This document shows, one piece after another, positions 27,848 to 38,029 of a stretch of DNA of 64,000 nt. Below the pieces are notes generated by a model. The model was not told the DNA's origin, ran no database searches, and was given only the letters and a program-made list of their open reading frames with translations. Each line of letters opens with the position of its first letter. Position 1 is the first letter of the stretch. The translations under genes were made by a program, and so were the position numbers. Origin of the DNA: Bacillus solimangrovi (GTDB lineage Bacteria; Bacillota; Bacilli; Bacillales; Bacillaceae_N); assembly GCF_001742425.1 (NCBI RefSeq), contig NZ_MJEH01000022.1:124001-188000 (forward strand), read 5' to 3'.

Positions 27848-28781
27848 CTTACACTCCTCCCTCCGAGTATGTACGCTCAAAGTAACTGTAAACAATTTCT
27901 TGTTTTAAGTTAGACAAGTTTCTCATCAATACGAGCTGATTTCATTATACTAAGATGATCTAAGTAGTTGGATCAGATCATAGAATGATATATTTGTACG
28001 ACTATTGAATGAGATCTTAACTAGCCTATCTCAAAAATGAAATCAGTTAGCGATAGATTACTTATACTATACAAATTAAAAACAATAGTATGTTTTTGTA
28101 CAACATCGAAACTTATGCTTGAACATGCTCCTTTTTAGTGGTTAAAAGTTGTTGAATATCAAAACATTTACAATTTATAATTATCAATATTATTGGAGCA
28201 TGTAGCCAAAATTACTATACAAAAACTAGCTTATCCCTTCCTTCTATCGTATTTTGATGAATTATAGTTGATAGAAAGGGAGCCGTCAAGAAAAGATTGT
28301 AAGTAGTTTTATTCTAACTAACAGCCTGTTAGAATTTTTCCAAATCACAAACAATGGTAAGAGACTATGATTTATATATACAAATAGACCCAACTTACAG
28401 TTAACTCTGTATATTATGAAACTTTATTACAAATACAGATATGAAAACTAACAATAGATTTTTTGTAATATAAATTTGTTAGAAATAAAAATATTGATTA
28501 GCTTACTTATTTGGCAAACATGAAAACCAATTTTACCAATACGATCTTGTTAATTGAGAATTATTACAGTCTACTACATACATTTGTAGATGTTCGATAG
28601 ATTATACAAGGATAATAGGCGTTATAGTTTTCTATCTAATTTTCAATTATATTAATTCTCGAAAAAAATAATCAAATTGGAGATATTAATGACTACCTCA
28701 CCTTTTTATTATTCAAAATATATTGAATTTTACTTTTCGATAATTTAGAATTAAGAAAATACATAAAATGGAGGTTCTGTT
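27848..28781. other. Gap of about 930 bases without recognisable gene
   Basis: AT-rich region between two divergent genes, an MFS exporter (minus) and a regulator (plus). It must hold both promoters. No open frame with a binding site, RNA gene or clear repeat was seen. Confidence 0.45.
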
Positions 28782-29825
28782 ATGAAACGTCTTTATCCCC
28801 CTCAGTCAACCGAAACAATTTCATTGCAAGTAGAATCATTATCTGTTTGGGAGGTGATTCTTGGTATTGCAGGTTACACACATGCAAAACTTCGACATAC
28901 ATTCAATTTAGATGAAAAATGGACATTAGACAAAGATTCTATGCCATCCTCACTAGTAGAACAGTTAAAAATCATCCAAGATACTAATTTTTGGTATGGA
29001 ATGATCATGCTCCAAAACGAACTATCATCACCATCTATTCAAGATTTTTCAAAGCGTCTTGCAGAGATGCCAATTGATTACTTCTATGACACACTATTAC
29101 CTTATAATAATCGAGATGCAGAAACGATAAGAAAAATGACAGCCACCAACCATCAACAAGTTGAGTTATTCGAGAAGTATGCTACATATTTTGAATCTCA
29201 CGATTACTTAAGTGGATATATTCGTCATCTTGCTTGCTACTCTCATCATGATATTTGTGAATTATTCAACGATACTTTAAATAGTTGGTATAAATGGGTA
29301 ACACAACATGAAGAATGGGAAAAATGGATTCAAGCACTTACTTTTGATCAAAAACAATACAATACACTAGATATATTAAACCCAACTGAGGAAATTGAAC
29401 GAATTACGGGTGGAATTAAGTATATTCCTGAGCCTTCTATCTGGACTGTTAAATTAATACCACATGTTTCATATCGTCCATGGATCTTAGAACTACGTAC
29501 ACATGATACTAAACTCTTCTTCTACCCTTTGAAAGACGAATATTTCTTAGAATCTGGTGTTCCGTCAAGTGAATTAATACGTGGTCATAAAGCATTAGGA
29601 GACGAACTTCGCTTAAAAATAATATATCAGCTTCTTAAAGGTCCTTTATCTCTTCAAGAAATGAGCATTCATTTTAATACATCTAAAACGTCATTACATC
29701 ATCAGCTCTCTATAATAAAAGCAGCAAAATTTATTAGTGTTGATAAAGGAATCTATTCCGCAAACGCAAGCCAAATAAACGATTTTTCAGGAAAACTTTC
29801 TCAGTACCTTGAAGGTCTACAATGA
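28782..29825 (+). CDS. ArsR-type HTH regulator with long N-terminal domain
   Basis: A 347-aa protein whose last ~80 residues are an ArsR-like winged helix (ELIRGHKALGDELRLKIIYQLLKGPLSLQEMSIHFNTSKTSLHHQLSIIKAAKFISVDKGIYSAN). The preceding ~265 residues resemble the DUF5937-type domain found ahead of ArsR HTHs in Gram-positives; no metal-binding Cys motif is visible. ATGGAGGTTCTGTT precedes ATG 28782. The stop overlaps the following MFS gene (ATGA), so it most likely controls that transporter. Confidence 0.8.
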   Translation: MKRLYPPQSTETISLQVESLSVWEVILGIAGYTHAKLRHTFNLDEKWTLDKDSMPSSLVEQLKIIQDTNFWYGMIMLQNELSSPSIQDFSKRLAEMPIDYFYDTLLPYNNRDAETIRKMTATNHQQVELFEKYATYFESHDYLSGYIRHLACYSHHDICELFNDTLNSWYKWVTQHEEWEKWIQALTFDQKQYNTLDILNPTEEIERITGGIKYIPEPSIWTVKLIPHVSYRPWILELRTHDTKLFFYPLKDEYFLESGVPSSELIRGHKALGDELRLKIIYQLLKGPLSLQEMSIHFNTSKTSLHHQLSIIKAAKFISVDKGIYSANASQINDFSGKLSQYLEGLQ

Positions 29826-31048
29826 AGACCTACTCTAAGTCTTTTAAAGCACTTTGGATTGGTGAAATTGTTTCAGAGTTTGGTGGAGCAGCTGGAGGAA
29901 TTATAAATGGATTGCTTCTGTATGAACTGACTGGTTCAAAGGAATGGATGGGCTTACTTTGGTTTGTATATTTTATTCCTTCATTAATATTACAGGGGGT
30001 AAGTGCTCCGTTCCTAAATCATGTTATAAAAGAAAAAGTACTTCGAAACATTCAGTTGATTCGTGCAGGTGCCTACTTACTTCCGCTAGTCGGTGCTTTC
30101 AGTGGAACAGATATAGGAACAATTATAGGATTAGTCATTTTACAATTTATATTAGGTTTGTTGCAACCAATATACGCAAGTCTATCTTTTTCACTTCTTC
30201 CTGAAATATGTAAAGAAAAAGAACTTATTCATGCAAATGCATTACTAGACGGAACTATTCGGCTTATGAGCTTTATTGCTCCTGGAATAACTTCATTACT
30301 TTTGTTGCTCATTCCTATGCATATTATATATGGGGTTTCATCAGTTATGTTTCTAACTAGTTTTCTAGCACTTTCAATCATCCCTCAGTTAAGTACGAAG
30401 AAAGTTGCAACATGGACTAAAAAGTTTTGGTGGGAAGAAATGAAAGAAGGCTACCGTACTTTCTTTAAATATCCACATCTATTGCGACTCACTATTCTTT
30501 CTTCAATAGTTCAATTTGCAGTTGGAGCAACATTGGTTTTGAGTATTCCTTTTATTCGTGGAGATCTTAATGGTCAACATTGGGAATATGCAATCTTTGC
30601 TGGAACTTTCCCAGTTGGTTATGCTATAGGTATGGTTTTACTTTCGAAATTACCAAAAAACTATCAAACTATGTACTTCGGTTTAATCGGAGGAGGTATT
30701 TCATTCATACTGCTGTATTTTGTAAACCTCATTCCTTTAGCATGGATTTGTGAATTATTTGGAGGAATGTTATTTCCCCTGTTCAATGCCCAAAGCTCAG
30801 CAATTTTTCAGCAAGAAGCCCCCAGAGATCGTTTAACCCAACTAAGTGCAGTGCGATTACTATTTTTGCGAGTTACGATGCCATTAGGTATTTTGTTTGC
30901 TTCCGCTCCATTATTTGAATTAAATACACGTCAAATCTTTGCAATTGTTGGCATGTTAATAGTTATCCCAGGAATATATTACTTATTAGCTTCATTTTCT
31001 AAACAGGATAATGATTTAATGGAAGATACAAAGCAAAGAACAAGTTAA
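29822..31048 (+). CDS. MFS transporter
   Basis: A 408-aa membrane protein with about 12 hydrophobic segments, related to the MFS_3/enterobactin-exporter (EntS-like) group (FKALWIGEIVSEFGGAAGGIINGLLLYELTGSKEWMGLLWFVYFIPSLI). It overlaps the upstream regulator gene by 4 bases, so the two are translationally coupled and the regulator probably responds to the exported compound. A terminator follows within 10 bases. Confidence 0.87.
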   Translation: MKTYSKSFKALWIGEIVSEFGGAAGGIINGLLLYELTGSKEWMGLLWFVYFIPSLILQGVSAPFLNHVIKEKVLRNIQLIRAGAYLLPLVGAFSGTDIGTIIGLVILQFILGLLQPIYASLSFSLLPEICKEKELIHANALLDGTIRLMSFIAPGITSLLLLLIPMHIIYGVSSVMFLTSFLALSIIPQLSTKKVATWTKKFWWEEMKEGYRTFFKYPHLLRLTILSSIVQFAVGATLVLSIPFIRGDLNGQHWEYAIFAGTFPVGYAIGMVLLSKLPKNYQTMYFGLIGGGISFILLYFVNLIPLAWICELFGGMLFPLFNAQSSAIFQQEAPRDRLTQLSAVRLLFLRVTMPLGILFASAPLFELNTRQIFAIVGMLIVIPGIYYLLASFSKQDNDLMEDTKQRTS

Positions 31049-31053
31049 TGAAG

Positions 31054-31095
31054 AAAGCGTGTGTATAGAAATTCGCATCTACTACATACGCTTTT
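31054..31095 (+). terminator. Terminator after the MFS gene
   Basis: AAAGCGTGTGTA pairs with TACATACGCTTT (one G-T pair) and is followed by a short T run on the plus strand. Confidence 0.75.
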
Positions 31096-31320
31096 CAGGA
31101 GTAACAATCCTATTTTAAGTTAGATGTTGTTTAAGCTTTTCATCACTGAAGCCCTCGTAAAAAATCTTATACTGATAGTGTAATTCATCGTTTTTATGGT
31201 GGGAAGGTACCCTGAACTTTAGCTAAATAAGTGATAATATTTTTAATAAAAGCAACAATCTATCCGAAAACAATTTAGGATATATAACAACAAAATAGCA
31301 CCATAATTAATAGATCCACA

Positions 31321-32223
31321 TTATTTGTATAATGAAGCTATATGAATCCTTTTACCCTTTTCACTTGTTCTAATGTTTTGGTTTACAAAGAATACTCCTA
31401 TAATGACGAGTATACCTCCACCGATAGATAATAAAGTAGGTATTTCTCGTAACCAGATCCATCCAATTAATGTAGCTCCTACGGGTACAAGGTACAAAAA
31501 TGTTGTAGCAACAGATACAGATAATCGTGATAACACATAAGCCCATGTTAAATAAGCAATTGCAGCTGGAAATATACCGAGATAAATAACTGTTACAGTA
31601 CTACTAATTGAAGCAGCATAGATTTCATTCAAAAGACCAGATCCAAACCATAATAGTGTGAACGTTCCACTCCAAATAGCGTAAGCTGTACATTCTAGAG
31701 GAGAATACTTTTTCGTAAGTGGCTTTTGTAAGGTGAACATCGCTGCTTGTGTAGTTGCTGCAAACAGTAGAACAAAAACGCTTACCCCAATGGTAAAGTC
31801 TGTTTCTGGACGATAGGCAATAAGAATAATTCCACAGAGACTTATGAGGAATCCGACCCATTGTCGCAGATAGAATTTCTCTCGAAGAAAAAACATAGAA
31901 AATAATGCTGAAAAGATTGGAACTGTGTTGACAATAAAACTCGCAATTCCTGCTTCAATTCTTTGTTCACCATAGTTTAATGCAAAGTTATACAATGCAA
32001 TACCGATGAATCCTGAGAGAAAAATTCGGATCATATCACTTTTTTCTGGAATACGTATTTTCTTGAAAAATGCAATAACAAAAAATATTAATGATGCAAC
32101 TAAAAATCTTAGCAAAGCTAAGTTTTGTGGTGAGAAATCCTCAAGACTTGCCCGGATGCCGACAAAAGCAGATGCCCAAAAGAAAACTGTAACGATAATA
32201 GATAATACGGTTTTTAACTCCAT
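31321..32223 (-). CDS. EamA-family (DMT) transporter
   Basis: A 300-aa transporter with two EamA repeats and ten predicted membrane segments (FFWASAFVGIRASLEDFSPQNLALLRF in the first, PAAIAYLTWAYVLSRLSVSVATTFLYLVPVGATLIGWIWLREIP in the second). Members export amino acids or metabolites. ATG 32223 has AAGGAGTGG upstream; a GTG three codons earlier overlaps it. It is divergent from the SgrR-like regulator, which may control it. Confidence 0.9.
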   Translation of the reverse strand: MELKTVLSIIVTVFFWASAFVGIRASLEDFSPQNLALLRFLVASLIFFVIAFFKKIRIPEKSDMIRIFLSGFIGIALYNFALNYGEQRIEAGIASFIVNTVPIFSALFSMFFLREKFYLRQWVGFLISLCGIILIAYRPETDFTIGVSVFVLLFAATTQAAMFTLQKPLTKKYSPLECTAYAIWSGTFTLLWFGSGLLNEIYAASISSTVTVIYLGIFPAAIAYLTWAYVLSRLSVSVATTFLYLVPVGATLIGWIWLREIPTLLSIGGGILVIIGVFFVNQNIRTSEKGKRIHIASLYK

Positions 32224-32351
32224 CACTTCCACTCCTTAATTTAAATTAGAAGTATCATACCGTTTACAAATTATTATGCTTTATACATAGATTGATAAAA
32301 AGGGTTTAATCTAACTTATTACGACCCCTTTTTCAAAGAAAGGAGCAAACG

Positions 32352-34085
32352 ATGAAGGATTTAGCGTATTTTCAAATGCGAGGCTATTTATATCCTAGGG
32401 AAATAAAACAAACAGTGACATTCAAGCTTAAGGAGCTTGAACAAGTTTGGTATTGTAATCAGAAAAATGTCAAAATAAAAATTAAAAGATTTGTAGAAGA
32501 TGGCAGATGTACTTATCACCCCGGTAGAGGGAGAGGAAACCCATCTCGCATCAATTTTACAAATACCTTTCAACAAGAATTTGAGCACGCTGTATTACAA
32601 TGTATTGAACACGACCACATCGAGAGTATCTTTCAATTGTTACAGTTACCTATTCCAAAATCATGGGTAACTAATGTATCAAAAGAAGTCAATAAACTGT
32701 TTGGTATTCAAACGACACATCAATCGAAGGAAGTATTACGATTGGCAATTTTTAAAAGAATGGTCACCTTAGATCCACAATACTCTGCTATTGATTTTGA
32801 AAACTATTTGATTCAACAATTAGGAAGTACACTTGTTATCTATGATCAACAGGCGGATACCATTTACCCACATATCGCCCATCGTTGGCAAACTGACAAT
32901 GACTACAGAACTTGGACATTTTATTTAAGGAAAGGGGTTCAGTTTCATCATCAACGTTATTTACATAGTGGTGATGTAAAATATACAATTGAAAGACTAA
33001 AAAGCGGATCATCTTCTCTAAATTGGATCGTACAAGATATCAAAATGATTGAATGCGTTTCTCCACACACTATTCGGATTCATTTATCTCAATCAAATCC
33101 ACTTTTCAGTCGGTATATGAGTACAATTCATTTTTCTATTCTTCCAGAGGATGAACCGTTTGATGAAAACAAATGGATTGGCACAGGTCCATTTCAACTA
33201 AAAAAACGTACTGATACGATGATTGTGCTAGAGGCGTTTGATCAATATTTCCTTGAAAGACCGTTAATCGATGAGATTGAATTTTATCTTTTGCCTAGCG
33301 AAACAAATACTACAATGACAATTCAACTCAAAGGAGAAGAGAAAAAAGAAGAAACGATAAGTAAGGAAGATATGATAGTAGGTTTTCGATTTCTTGCCTT
33401 TAATTTAAAGCGACCATCAATTGTCCAACGTCATTCCTTTAGGTCAGCACTATTTCACCTACTAGATATGAAGCAAATGTGGGAGGATCTAGGCAGAACA
33501 AATTTCATAGAAGCATCCAGCTATTTTCCGTGGAAATCACATCAAGAATCTAAAAATAAAACTCTAGTAAAATCGTTACTACAGAAATCAGGTTATCAAG
33601 GTGAAACATTAATGATATATTCAAGAGACACCCCTGATGAAAAAGAACAGGCCGAATGGTTTATGAAGGAAGCCTCTTCAGTAGGTGTTCAACTTCAATG
33701 TATTTACTTTCAAATGGATGATTTCTATTCATCAACCATTGAACAAGAAGCTGATTTACTTTTTGCAGGCGAGGTGACATCAGATGATTATCATTTCTCG
33801 TTTTTAGATTCGTTTTATAATAAATCAAATATTTTCCAAAGATTTATTAACCAAGAGCACTTACACATCATTGAAAATTTCCTTGAACATATTAAATATG
33901 AACCAGATTTCAATAAACGGGAAGCATGGATAGATAAAGTTGAGCAATATTTAAGAAATGAGCATCTTATTGTGTATCAATATCACCCAATCATTCAACG
34001 TATGTTTCATCATTTAATTCAAAGTACTAAATTCGAAGCTTTTGGATATGATGACTTTCGGAAAGCATGGATAGAAAAAAAATAG
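32352..34085 (+). CDS. SgrR-like regulator with solute-binding domain
   Basis: A 577-aa cytoplasmic protein: N-terminal winged-helix domain (about 1-110, LYPREIKQTVTFKLKELEQVWYCNQKNVKIKIKRFVEDG) joined to an extracellular-solute-binding-family-5 domain (TLDPQYSAIDFENYLIQQLG..., HSGDVKYTIERL..., IGTGPFQLKKR). This is the SgrR/YbdO architecture; no signal peptide exists, so the binding domain senses an intracellular solute. In enterobacteria SgrR answers sugar-phosphate stress. Here it faces the EamA transporter across a 128-base gap and may control it in response to that exporter's substrate. AAAGGAGCAAACG precedes ATG 32352. Confidence 0.85.
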   Translation: MKDLAYFQMRGYLYPREIKQTVTFKLKELEQVWYCNQKNVKIKIKRFVEDGRCTYHPGRGRGNPSRINFTNTFQQEFEHAVLQCIEHDHIESIFQLLQLPIPKSWVTNVSKEVNKLFGIQTTHQSKEVLRLAIFKRMVTLDPQYSAIDFENYLIQQLGSTLVIYDQQADTIYPHIAHRWQTDNDYRTWTFYLRKGVQFHHQRYLHSGDVKYTIERLKSGSSSLNWIVQDIKMIECVSPHTIRIHLSQSNPLFSRYMSTIHFSILPEDEPFDENKWIGTGPFQLKKRTDTMIVLEAFDQYFLERPLIDEIEFYLLPSETNTTMTIQLKGEEKKEETISKEDMIVGFRFLAFNLKRPSIVQRHSFRSALFHLLDMKQMWEDLGRTNFIEASSYFPWKSHQESKNKTLVKSLLQKSGYQGETLMIYSRDTPDEKEQAEWFMKEASSVGVQLQCIYFQMDDFYSSTIEQEADLLFAGEVTSDDYHFSFLDSFYNKSNIFQRFINQEHLHIIENFLEHIKYEPDFNKREAWIDKVEQYLRNEHLIVYQYHPIIQRMFHHLIQSTKFEAFGYDDFRKAWIEKK

Positions 34086-34658
34086 TTGTTACCTAGTCTT
34101 TGAACGGGTTATTTCGGGAACATCGGAATATTCCTCTATATATTTAACCATTAACCCTTTTTCGTAGAATGTGTCTTTTTACTTATACATCCCTTAATTA
34201 AATGAAAAAAGGTTTTAAAATTTTAGAGAATTAGCAGTCATGTAATCTTGTTACGATACTAATAAAAATAATATTTACGAGATACAATACACTATTACTA
34301 GTCATAAAATAAACGATACAGGAAGGGAAACAAAGAAGTTTCAGTGTGATGCTGAACTATCAATTTTCAATGCTGTATATCAAATTCTCTTTGATGATAA
34401 AAATGCAAAAGAAACATTAGAAAAAAATTATTAAGACTTGAAAAATTTGAGTTTCAATGAGAGTCAATGAACTTCCCAAATCGATCACGGTAATTTAATA
34501 AGGTACCTTCCCTATTTTTTAAATCTGTGCGGTTTAGTTTTAAAAGGTTTTGGAATTAAATAAAAAGGTCAAAGTAATTAAAGATAACAGAAATTAGTAT
34601 ATGACTCGAAATAAATAATGAGTTGATCAATATTTTAAACGAACAAGTGCTTCCTAAC
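34086..34658. other. Gap with a decayed gene fragment
   Basis: AT-rich. The only coding trace is the fragment at 34246-34434, listed separately. The rest, including the part just downstream of the LysR gene, shows nothing recognisable. Confidence 0.45.
34246..34434 (+). pseudogene. Possible remnant of glycerol-3-phosphate dehydrogenase (gpsA) 3' end
   Basis: A 62-codon open stretch without start codon, ending at TAA 34434. Its end, AELSIFNAVYQILFDDKNAKE, resembles the conserved C-terminal segment of GpsA (typically ELPI..AVYQVLFE.KDPKEA), and SCYDTNKNN near the beginning recalls the LxxTC...SRN segment of the same protein. The spacing between the two is shorter than in GpsA and a stop codon precedes it, so it would be a truncated relic. 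Recognition is by eye from a short stretch. Confidence 0.4.
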
Positions 34659-35504
34659 TCACAAATTTAATAAATTAGTTAGTTCTTGACCCATCAACTC
34701 TGTATCCTTGTTTGAATGTGTCAATAAGTAGAATGATCTAACCAAAGGTTTCTTTTTTATTTTTTTAAATACAATATTTTTTTTGGTATTTTTTTGAGCT
34801 TGTATAGAAGGGAAAAATGCTATCCCTTGACCCTCACCTACATAATTTAATAGTGAATCAGTTTGAACCTCCTTGTAGATTTTTGGGTTGATGTCACAGG
34901 ACTTAAATATTTTTTGTACTAAATCACTTGACTCACAACTTGAAGATGGAATAAAGATCTTCTCTTCTATTAAATCTAATAATTCAACCTCTTTTTGTTC
35001 AACTAATTGGTTTGTTTCTGATAAGGCAACTAAATATTCTTCTTGGAAGATCAACTTGCTTTTTAAGTGCAGAAACTGTTCAACATCTTGTACGATCACT
35101 GCATCTAGTTCTTTATTGAGAAGTAAATGTAATAATTCTGTAGTAGTACTTCTAAATACAATTGAGTACTGATAAGAATTCTCCTTATTCGCTCTTGAAG
35201 AAAAGAAATAAGATCCAATAGAAATTAATGCACCCACTCTTAATTTTCTTCTGCTACTCATCTCCTGCACTATTGAATCAAGTTCAATTAATATTGGTTT
35301 GATTTTATGAAATAAACGTTCTCCATCATCTGTTAACTCTATTCCTTTACTTGTTCTATTTAATAATGTTAAACCCAAAAATTGTTCTAAATTCTTTATT
35401 TGCTTGCTTAATGCTGGTTGTGATATATATAACGCTTCAGCTGCCTTTGACAAACTATTCCAGTTTACCAACTCAACAAAGTACCGTAATTGTTGTAAAT
35501 TCAT
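34659..35504 (-). CDS. LysR-family transcriptional regulator
   Basis: A 281-aa LysR regulator: N-terminal HTH (MNLQQLRYFVELVNWNSLSKAAEALYISQPALSKQIKNLEQFLGLTLLNRTSKGIELT) and a periplasmic-binding-like effector domain. ATG 35504 has AAGGAGAATG upstream; 31 further codons in frame run through the promoter region. It is divergent from the quinone-reductase-like gene, the usual arrangement for a LysR regulator and its target. A perfect palindrome at 35527-35545 lies just upstream. Confidence 0.92.
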   Translation of the reverse strand: MNLQQLRYFVELVNWNSLSKAAEALYISQPALSKQIKNLEQFLGLTLLNRTSKGIELTDDGERLFHKIKPILIELDSIVQEMSSRRKLRVGALISIGSYFFSSRANKENSYQYSIVFRSTTTELLHLLLNKELDAVIVQDVEQFLHLKSKLIFQEEYLVALSETNQLVEQKEVELLDLIEEKIFIPSSSCESSDLVQKIFKSCDINPKIYKEVQTDSLLNYVGEGQGIAFFPSIQAQKNTKKNIVFKKIKKKPLVRSFYLLTHSNKDTELMGQELTNLLNL

Positions 35505-35526
35505 GACTTCATTCTCCTTTACAGTG

Positions 35527-35545
35527 TTATAACTTTTAGTTATAA
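35527..35545. promoter_or_regulatory. Palindrome upstream of the LysR gene
   Basis: TTATAACTTTTAGTTATAA, a perfect 8-3-8 inverted repeat, lies 23 bases upstream of the LysR start and about 127 upstream of the divergent reductase. Position suggests a LysR autoregulatory site, though its 3-base centre differs from the usual T-N11-A pattern; a further TTATAAC copy follows. Confidence 0.45.
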
Positions 35546-35671
35546 CTTTATAACATATAATTTCTTCATTTTGGTAATTCTCCTTGATATGATTCACTTA
35601 GCACCTCTAATGAAATGAGATGTATATAAAATTCTCCAAATAATCAAAAAATCGAAGGAGGAATGGTAAAA

Positions 35672-36238
35672 ATGAGCAAAATTTTTATCGTAAATGGACA
35701 TGAGTATTATGATTTCTCTCCTGGTAGGCTAAACAGCACTATGATTCAGAAAATGATCCAAGAATTTAAAAAACATAATCATGAAATAAAAACTACAATA
35801 GTCCAAGAAGGTTACAATATTAAGGAAGAGCAAGAAAAATTCAATTGGGCGGATGTCATTATTTATCAAAGTCCCGTGCATTCCTTTAATTTACCGTTAC
35901 TTTTTTTAAAATATTTTAGCGAGCTACTAAAACATTTTGTAACCCTCGATACTGAGTATGGTCATGGTGGTTTGTTACAAGGAAAAAAATACATGTTTTC
36001 ACTTACTATGAATGCCCCTGAATATTCATTTGGTAATAAAGAAAAATTTTTCGATGGAAAATCCATTGATGATCTATTTTTTCATGTGCATAAACTTCAA
36101 CAATTTACTGGAATGACTCCTTTACCTACCTTTGCACTTTATGATGTCATGCATAACCCTGATATTGATGTCTACCTATCTAAATTACAAAAGCATTTAC
36201 AACAAACTTTTACCTTAAGTGAAATTCAAAATATCTAA
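35672..36238 (+). CDS. Flavodoxin-fold NAD(P)H quinone oxidoreductase (MdaB/KefF type)
   Basis: A 188-aa flavoprotein of the NQO1/MdaB family: SKIFIVNGHEYYDFSPGRLNSTM (flavin phosphate loop), ADVIIYQSPVHSFNLPLLFLKYF and YGHGGLLQGKKYMFSLTMNAPEYSF are family landmarks. It should reduce quinones by two electrons, avoiding semiquinones. AAGGAGGAATGG precedes ATG 35672. Probably controlled by the divergent LysR protein. Confidence 0.88.
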   Translation: MSKIFIVNGHEYYDFSPGRLNSTMIQKMIQEFKKHNHEIKTTIVQEGYNIKEEQEKFNWADVIIYQSPVHSFNLPLLFLKYFSELLKHFVTLDTEYGHGGLLQGKKYMFSLTMNAPEYSFGNKEKFFDGKSIDDLFFHVHKLQQFTGMTPLPTFALYDVMHNPDIDVYLSKLQKHLQQTFTLSEIQNI

Positions 36239-36539
36239 CATAAGTTGAGTTTATATCCTACAAATGTTTCTATTTTTAAGTATTAAAGATAATTAGATTC
36301 ATAAAGATGAAGAGAAACATAGAAAATGTTATTCAACAATATGGCGCTTTTCTACAATAGGAACGCGTCTTTTCTTTTTAAAAATTCTATATGGTAATAA
36401 TAATCATTTATGAAACTAATCTTGAGGAGATTATTCATATCTAAAATTCAAGTCAAGCATTCACCTAAGAATTTAATCAACAAATTATCCAACTTAATGA
36501 AAGCGAAATGCCATGAAAGGAAATTATTATAATTATTGT
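36239..36539. other. Gap without recognisable gene
   Basis: About 300 AT-rich bases between convergent genes. No convincing terminator hairpin or gene was seen. Confidence 0.35.
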
Positions 36540-37235
36540 CTATTTTATACTAACAATATGTTCAGCAATCTCCAAAATACTACCGTCATTATAATGGTAC
36601 GAATTATCCAGTGATATTGGGATTATATCTCCTACATAATAAGGATGCCTTACTGCATTTAACATATGCACATCCCCAAAAGAATCGCCAACTGCAGCCA
36701 CCTCATCTAACGATATATTCAACTGACTTGTTAATTTTCTTAACCATATCTCTTTATCTTTTGGCCAAAAATGATTTATGTCTCCTTTACTGTCGTAGGA
36801 AGTCCCTACAAAATATTCTATTCCTAATTGTTCAGCAAACCACTCTACTGCAAATTCAAAAGTAATAGATATAAGGGCTGTTGAAATTGAATTTTTATGA
36901 AGAAGTTCTATACCTTCATATAAATCTGGAGCTAATTGAGCATATTTTAACATACCCAATATATTCTCTCTCGTTTCTGCTTGATAAATTTTTATTAATT
37001 CCTGACGAGCGCTTTTTATTTCTTCATCTTTTCTATATTTTTCAAACTCCTTCATAAGGTCCAAATGACCCATTTGTTTTGCAATAATCTCACAAACGGA
37101 TTCTTTTCTTATTAATGTGCCATCTAAGTCAAATGCAACCAATTTTACTGTAGTCAATTGTCTATTCGCCTCCATACCATGTGATACCTTGACTGTAATA
37201 GGCACACGTTTTTCAATTTTTCCAGTACGTATCAT
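36540..37235 (-). CDS. HAD-superfamily phosphatase (SerB-like)
   Basis: A cytoplasmic haloacid-dehalogenase phosphatase of up to 231 aa. Motif I is VAFDLDGTL, motif II ISITFEF, motif III/IV includes AVGDSFGDVHML, like phosphoserine phosphatase-type HADs. Substrate unknown. The start is uncertain: no good binding site precedes ATG 37235; an ATG 20 codons later (37175) or a TTG at 37154 preceded by GGAGG would both leave the catalytic domain intact. Confidence 0.82.
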   Translation of the reverse strand: MIRTGKIEKRVPITVKVSHGMEANRQLTTVKLVAFDLDGTLIRKESVCEIIAKQMGHLDLMKEFEKYRKDEEIKSARQELIKIYQAETRENILGMLKYAQLAPDLYEGIELLHKNSISTALISITFEFAVEWFAEQLGIEYFVGTSYDSKGDINHFWPKDKEIWLRKLTSQLNISLDEVAAVGDSFGDVHMLNAVRHPYYVGDIIPISLDNSYHYNDGSILEIAEHIVSIK

Positions 37236-37318
37236 TTTTACTCACACATGATCTACCCGTAACTACTTTTCCAGAGTAATCTAATCGAACTAGTTAAGCT
37301 TCATCCATTAATTTTAAC

Positions 37319-38029
37319 TTATGATAATAAAATCCAACGTAACTCTTCTAATTCAGTAATGATCGTTAGAGGATGAGAAATTTGAGTTTTTTGAGTATCT
37401 TTATTATTTAATAATATCGCTCTAAACCCTTGTTGAATTGGAGCTAATACATCATTTTCTATAGAATCACCTACGATAAGCACCTGCTCTGGCTGCAGTG
37501 AAGCCGTATTCAAAACATGATGATAAATTTCTGGGCTTGGTTTTTCATGACCAACTTCCTCAGATATAAATATGTACTCATTGGGAAAGACATTATATAG
37601 CCCGATTGCCTCTAACTTATCAAGTTGCCAACCTTTGCTGCCGTTAGTCAGGACTCCTACTCGATAATGATTACTAAGATCTGATATGAGTTTGATTACT
37701 TTCATATTAGGCTTCATATTCTTTTTGCCTATTGATTGATATAATCTTTCAAAATCAATTGCTGTTTCTACATCTGAAGTTTCCCCAACTTGCTCCATTG
37801 AATAGAGAAAACGATTAATCCTATATTCTTCAATTGAAATTTGTCGGCTGTCCAATTTACCAACAAGAAATCGATCTACTTTATTAAAGACTTCAAATAA
37901 ATCGTGTTCATTCATATCCTTTGTGTAGAAATGATTTTTGAAGGTTTCTTTAACGCTAATTTCCCAATAGTCATCAAAATGTACAAGTGTATCATCTAGA
38001 TCAAATAAAACTAGTTTAATAGGATCCAT
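37319..38029 (-). CDS. HAD-superfamily phosphatase (YjjG/YfnB-like)
   Basis: A 236-aa HAD hydrolase with motif I LVLFDLDDTLVHF, motif II GVLTNGSKG, motif III Lys in HEKPSPEIY and motif IV VLIVGDSIENDV. It matches the YjjG/YfnB 5'-nucleotidase-like group, with a helical cap inserted between motifs I and II. GGGAGGAGAATCAT precedes ATG 38029. It lies 83 bases upstream of the other HAD gene and could be co-transcribed. Confidence 0.9.
   Translation of the reverse strand: MDPIKLVLFDLDDTLVHFDDYWEISVKETFKNHFYTKDMNEHDLFEVFNKVDRFLVGKLDSRQISIEEYRINRFLYSMEQVGETSDVETAIDFERLYQSIGKKNMKPNMKVIKLISDLSNHYRVGVLTNGSKGWQLDKLEAIGLYNVFPNEYIFISEEVGHEKPSPEIYHHVLNTASLQPEQVLIVGDSIENDVLAPIQQGFRAILLNNKDTQKTQISHPLTIITELEELRWILLS

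Noticed and set aside
34886-35172. 94-codon plus-strand frame opposite the LysR gene
   Set aside because: Antisense shadow within a clear LysR coding sequence.
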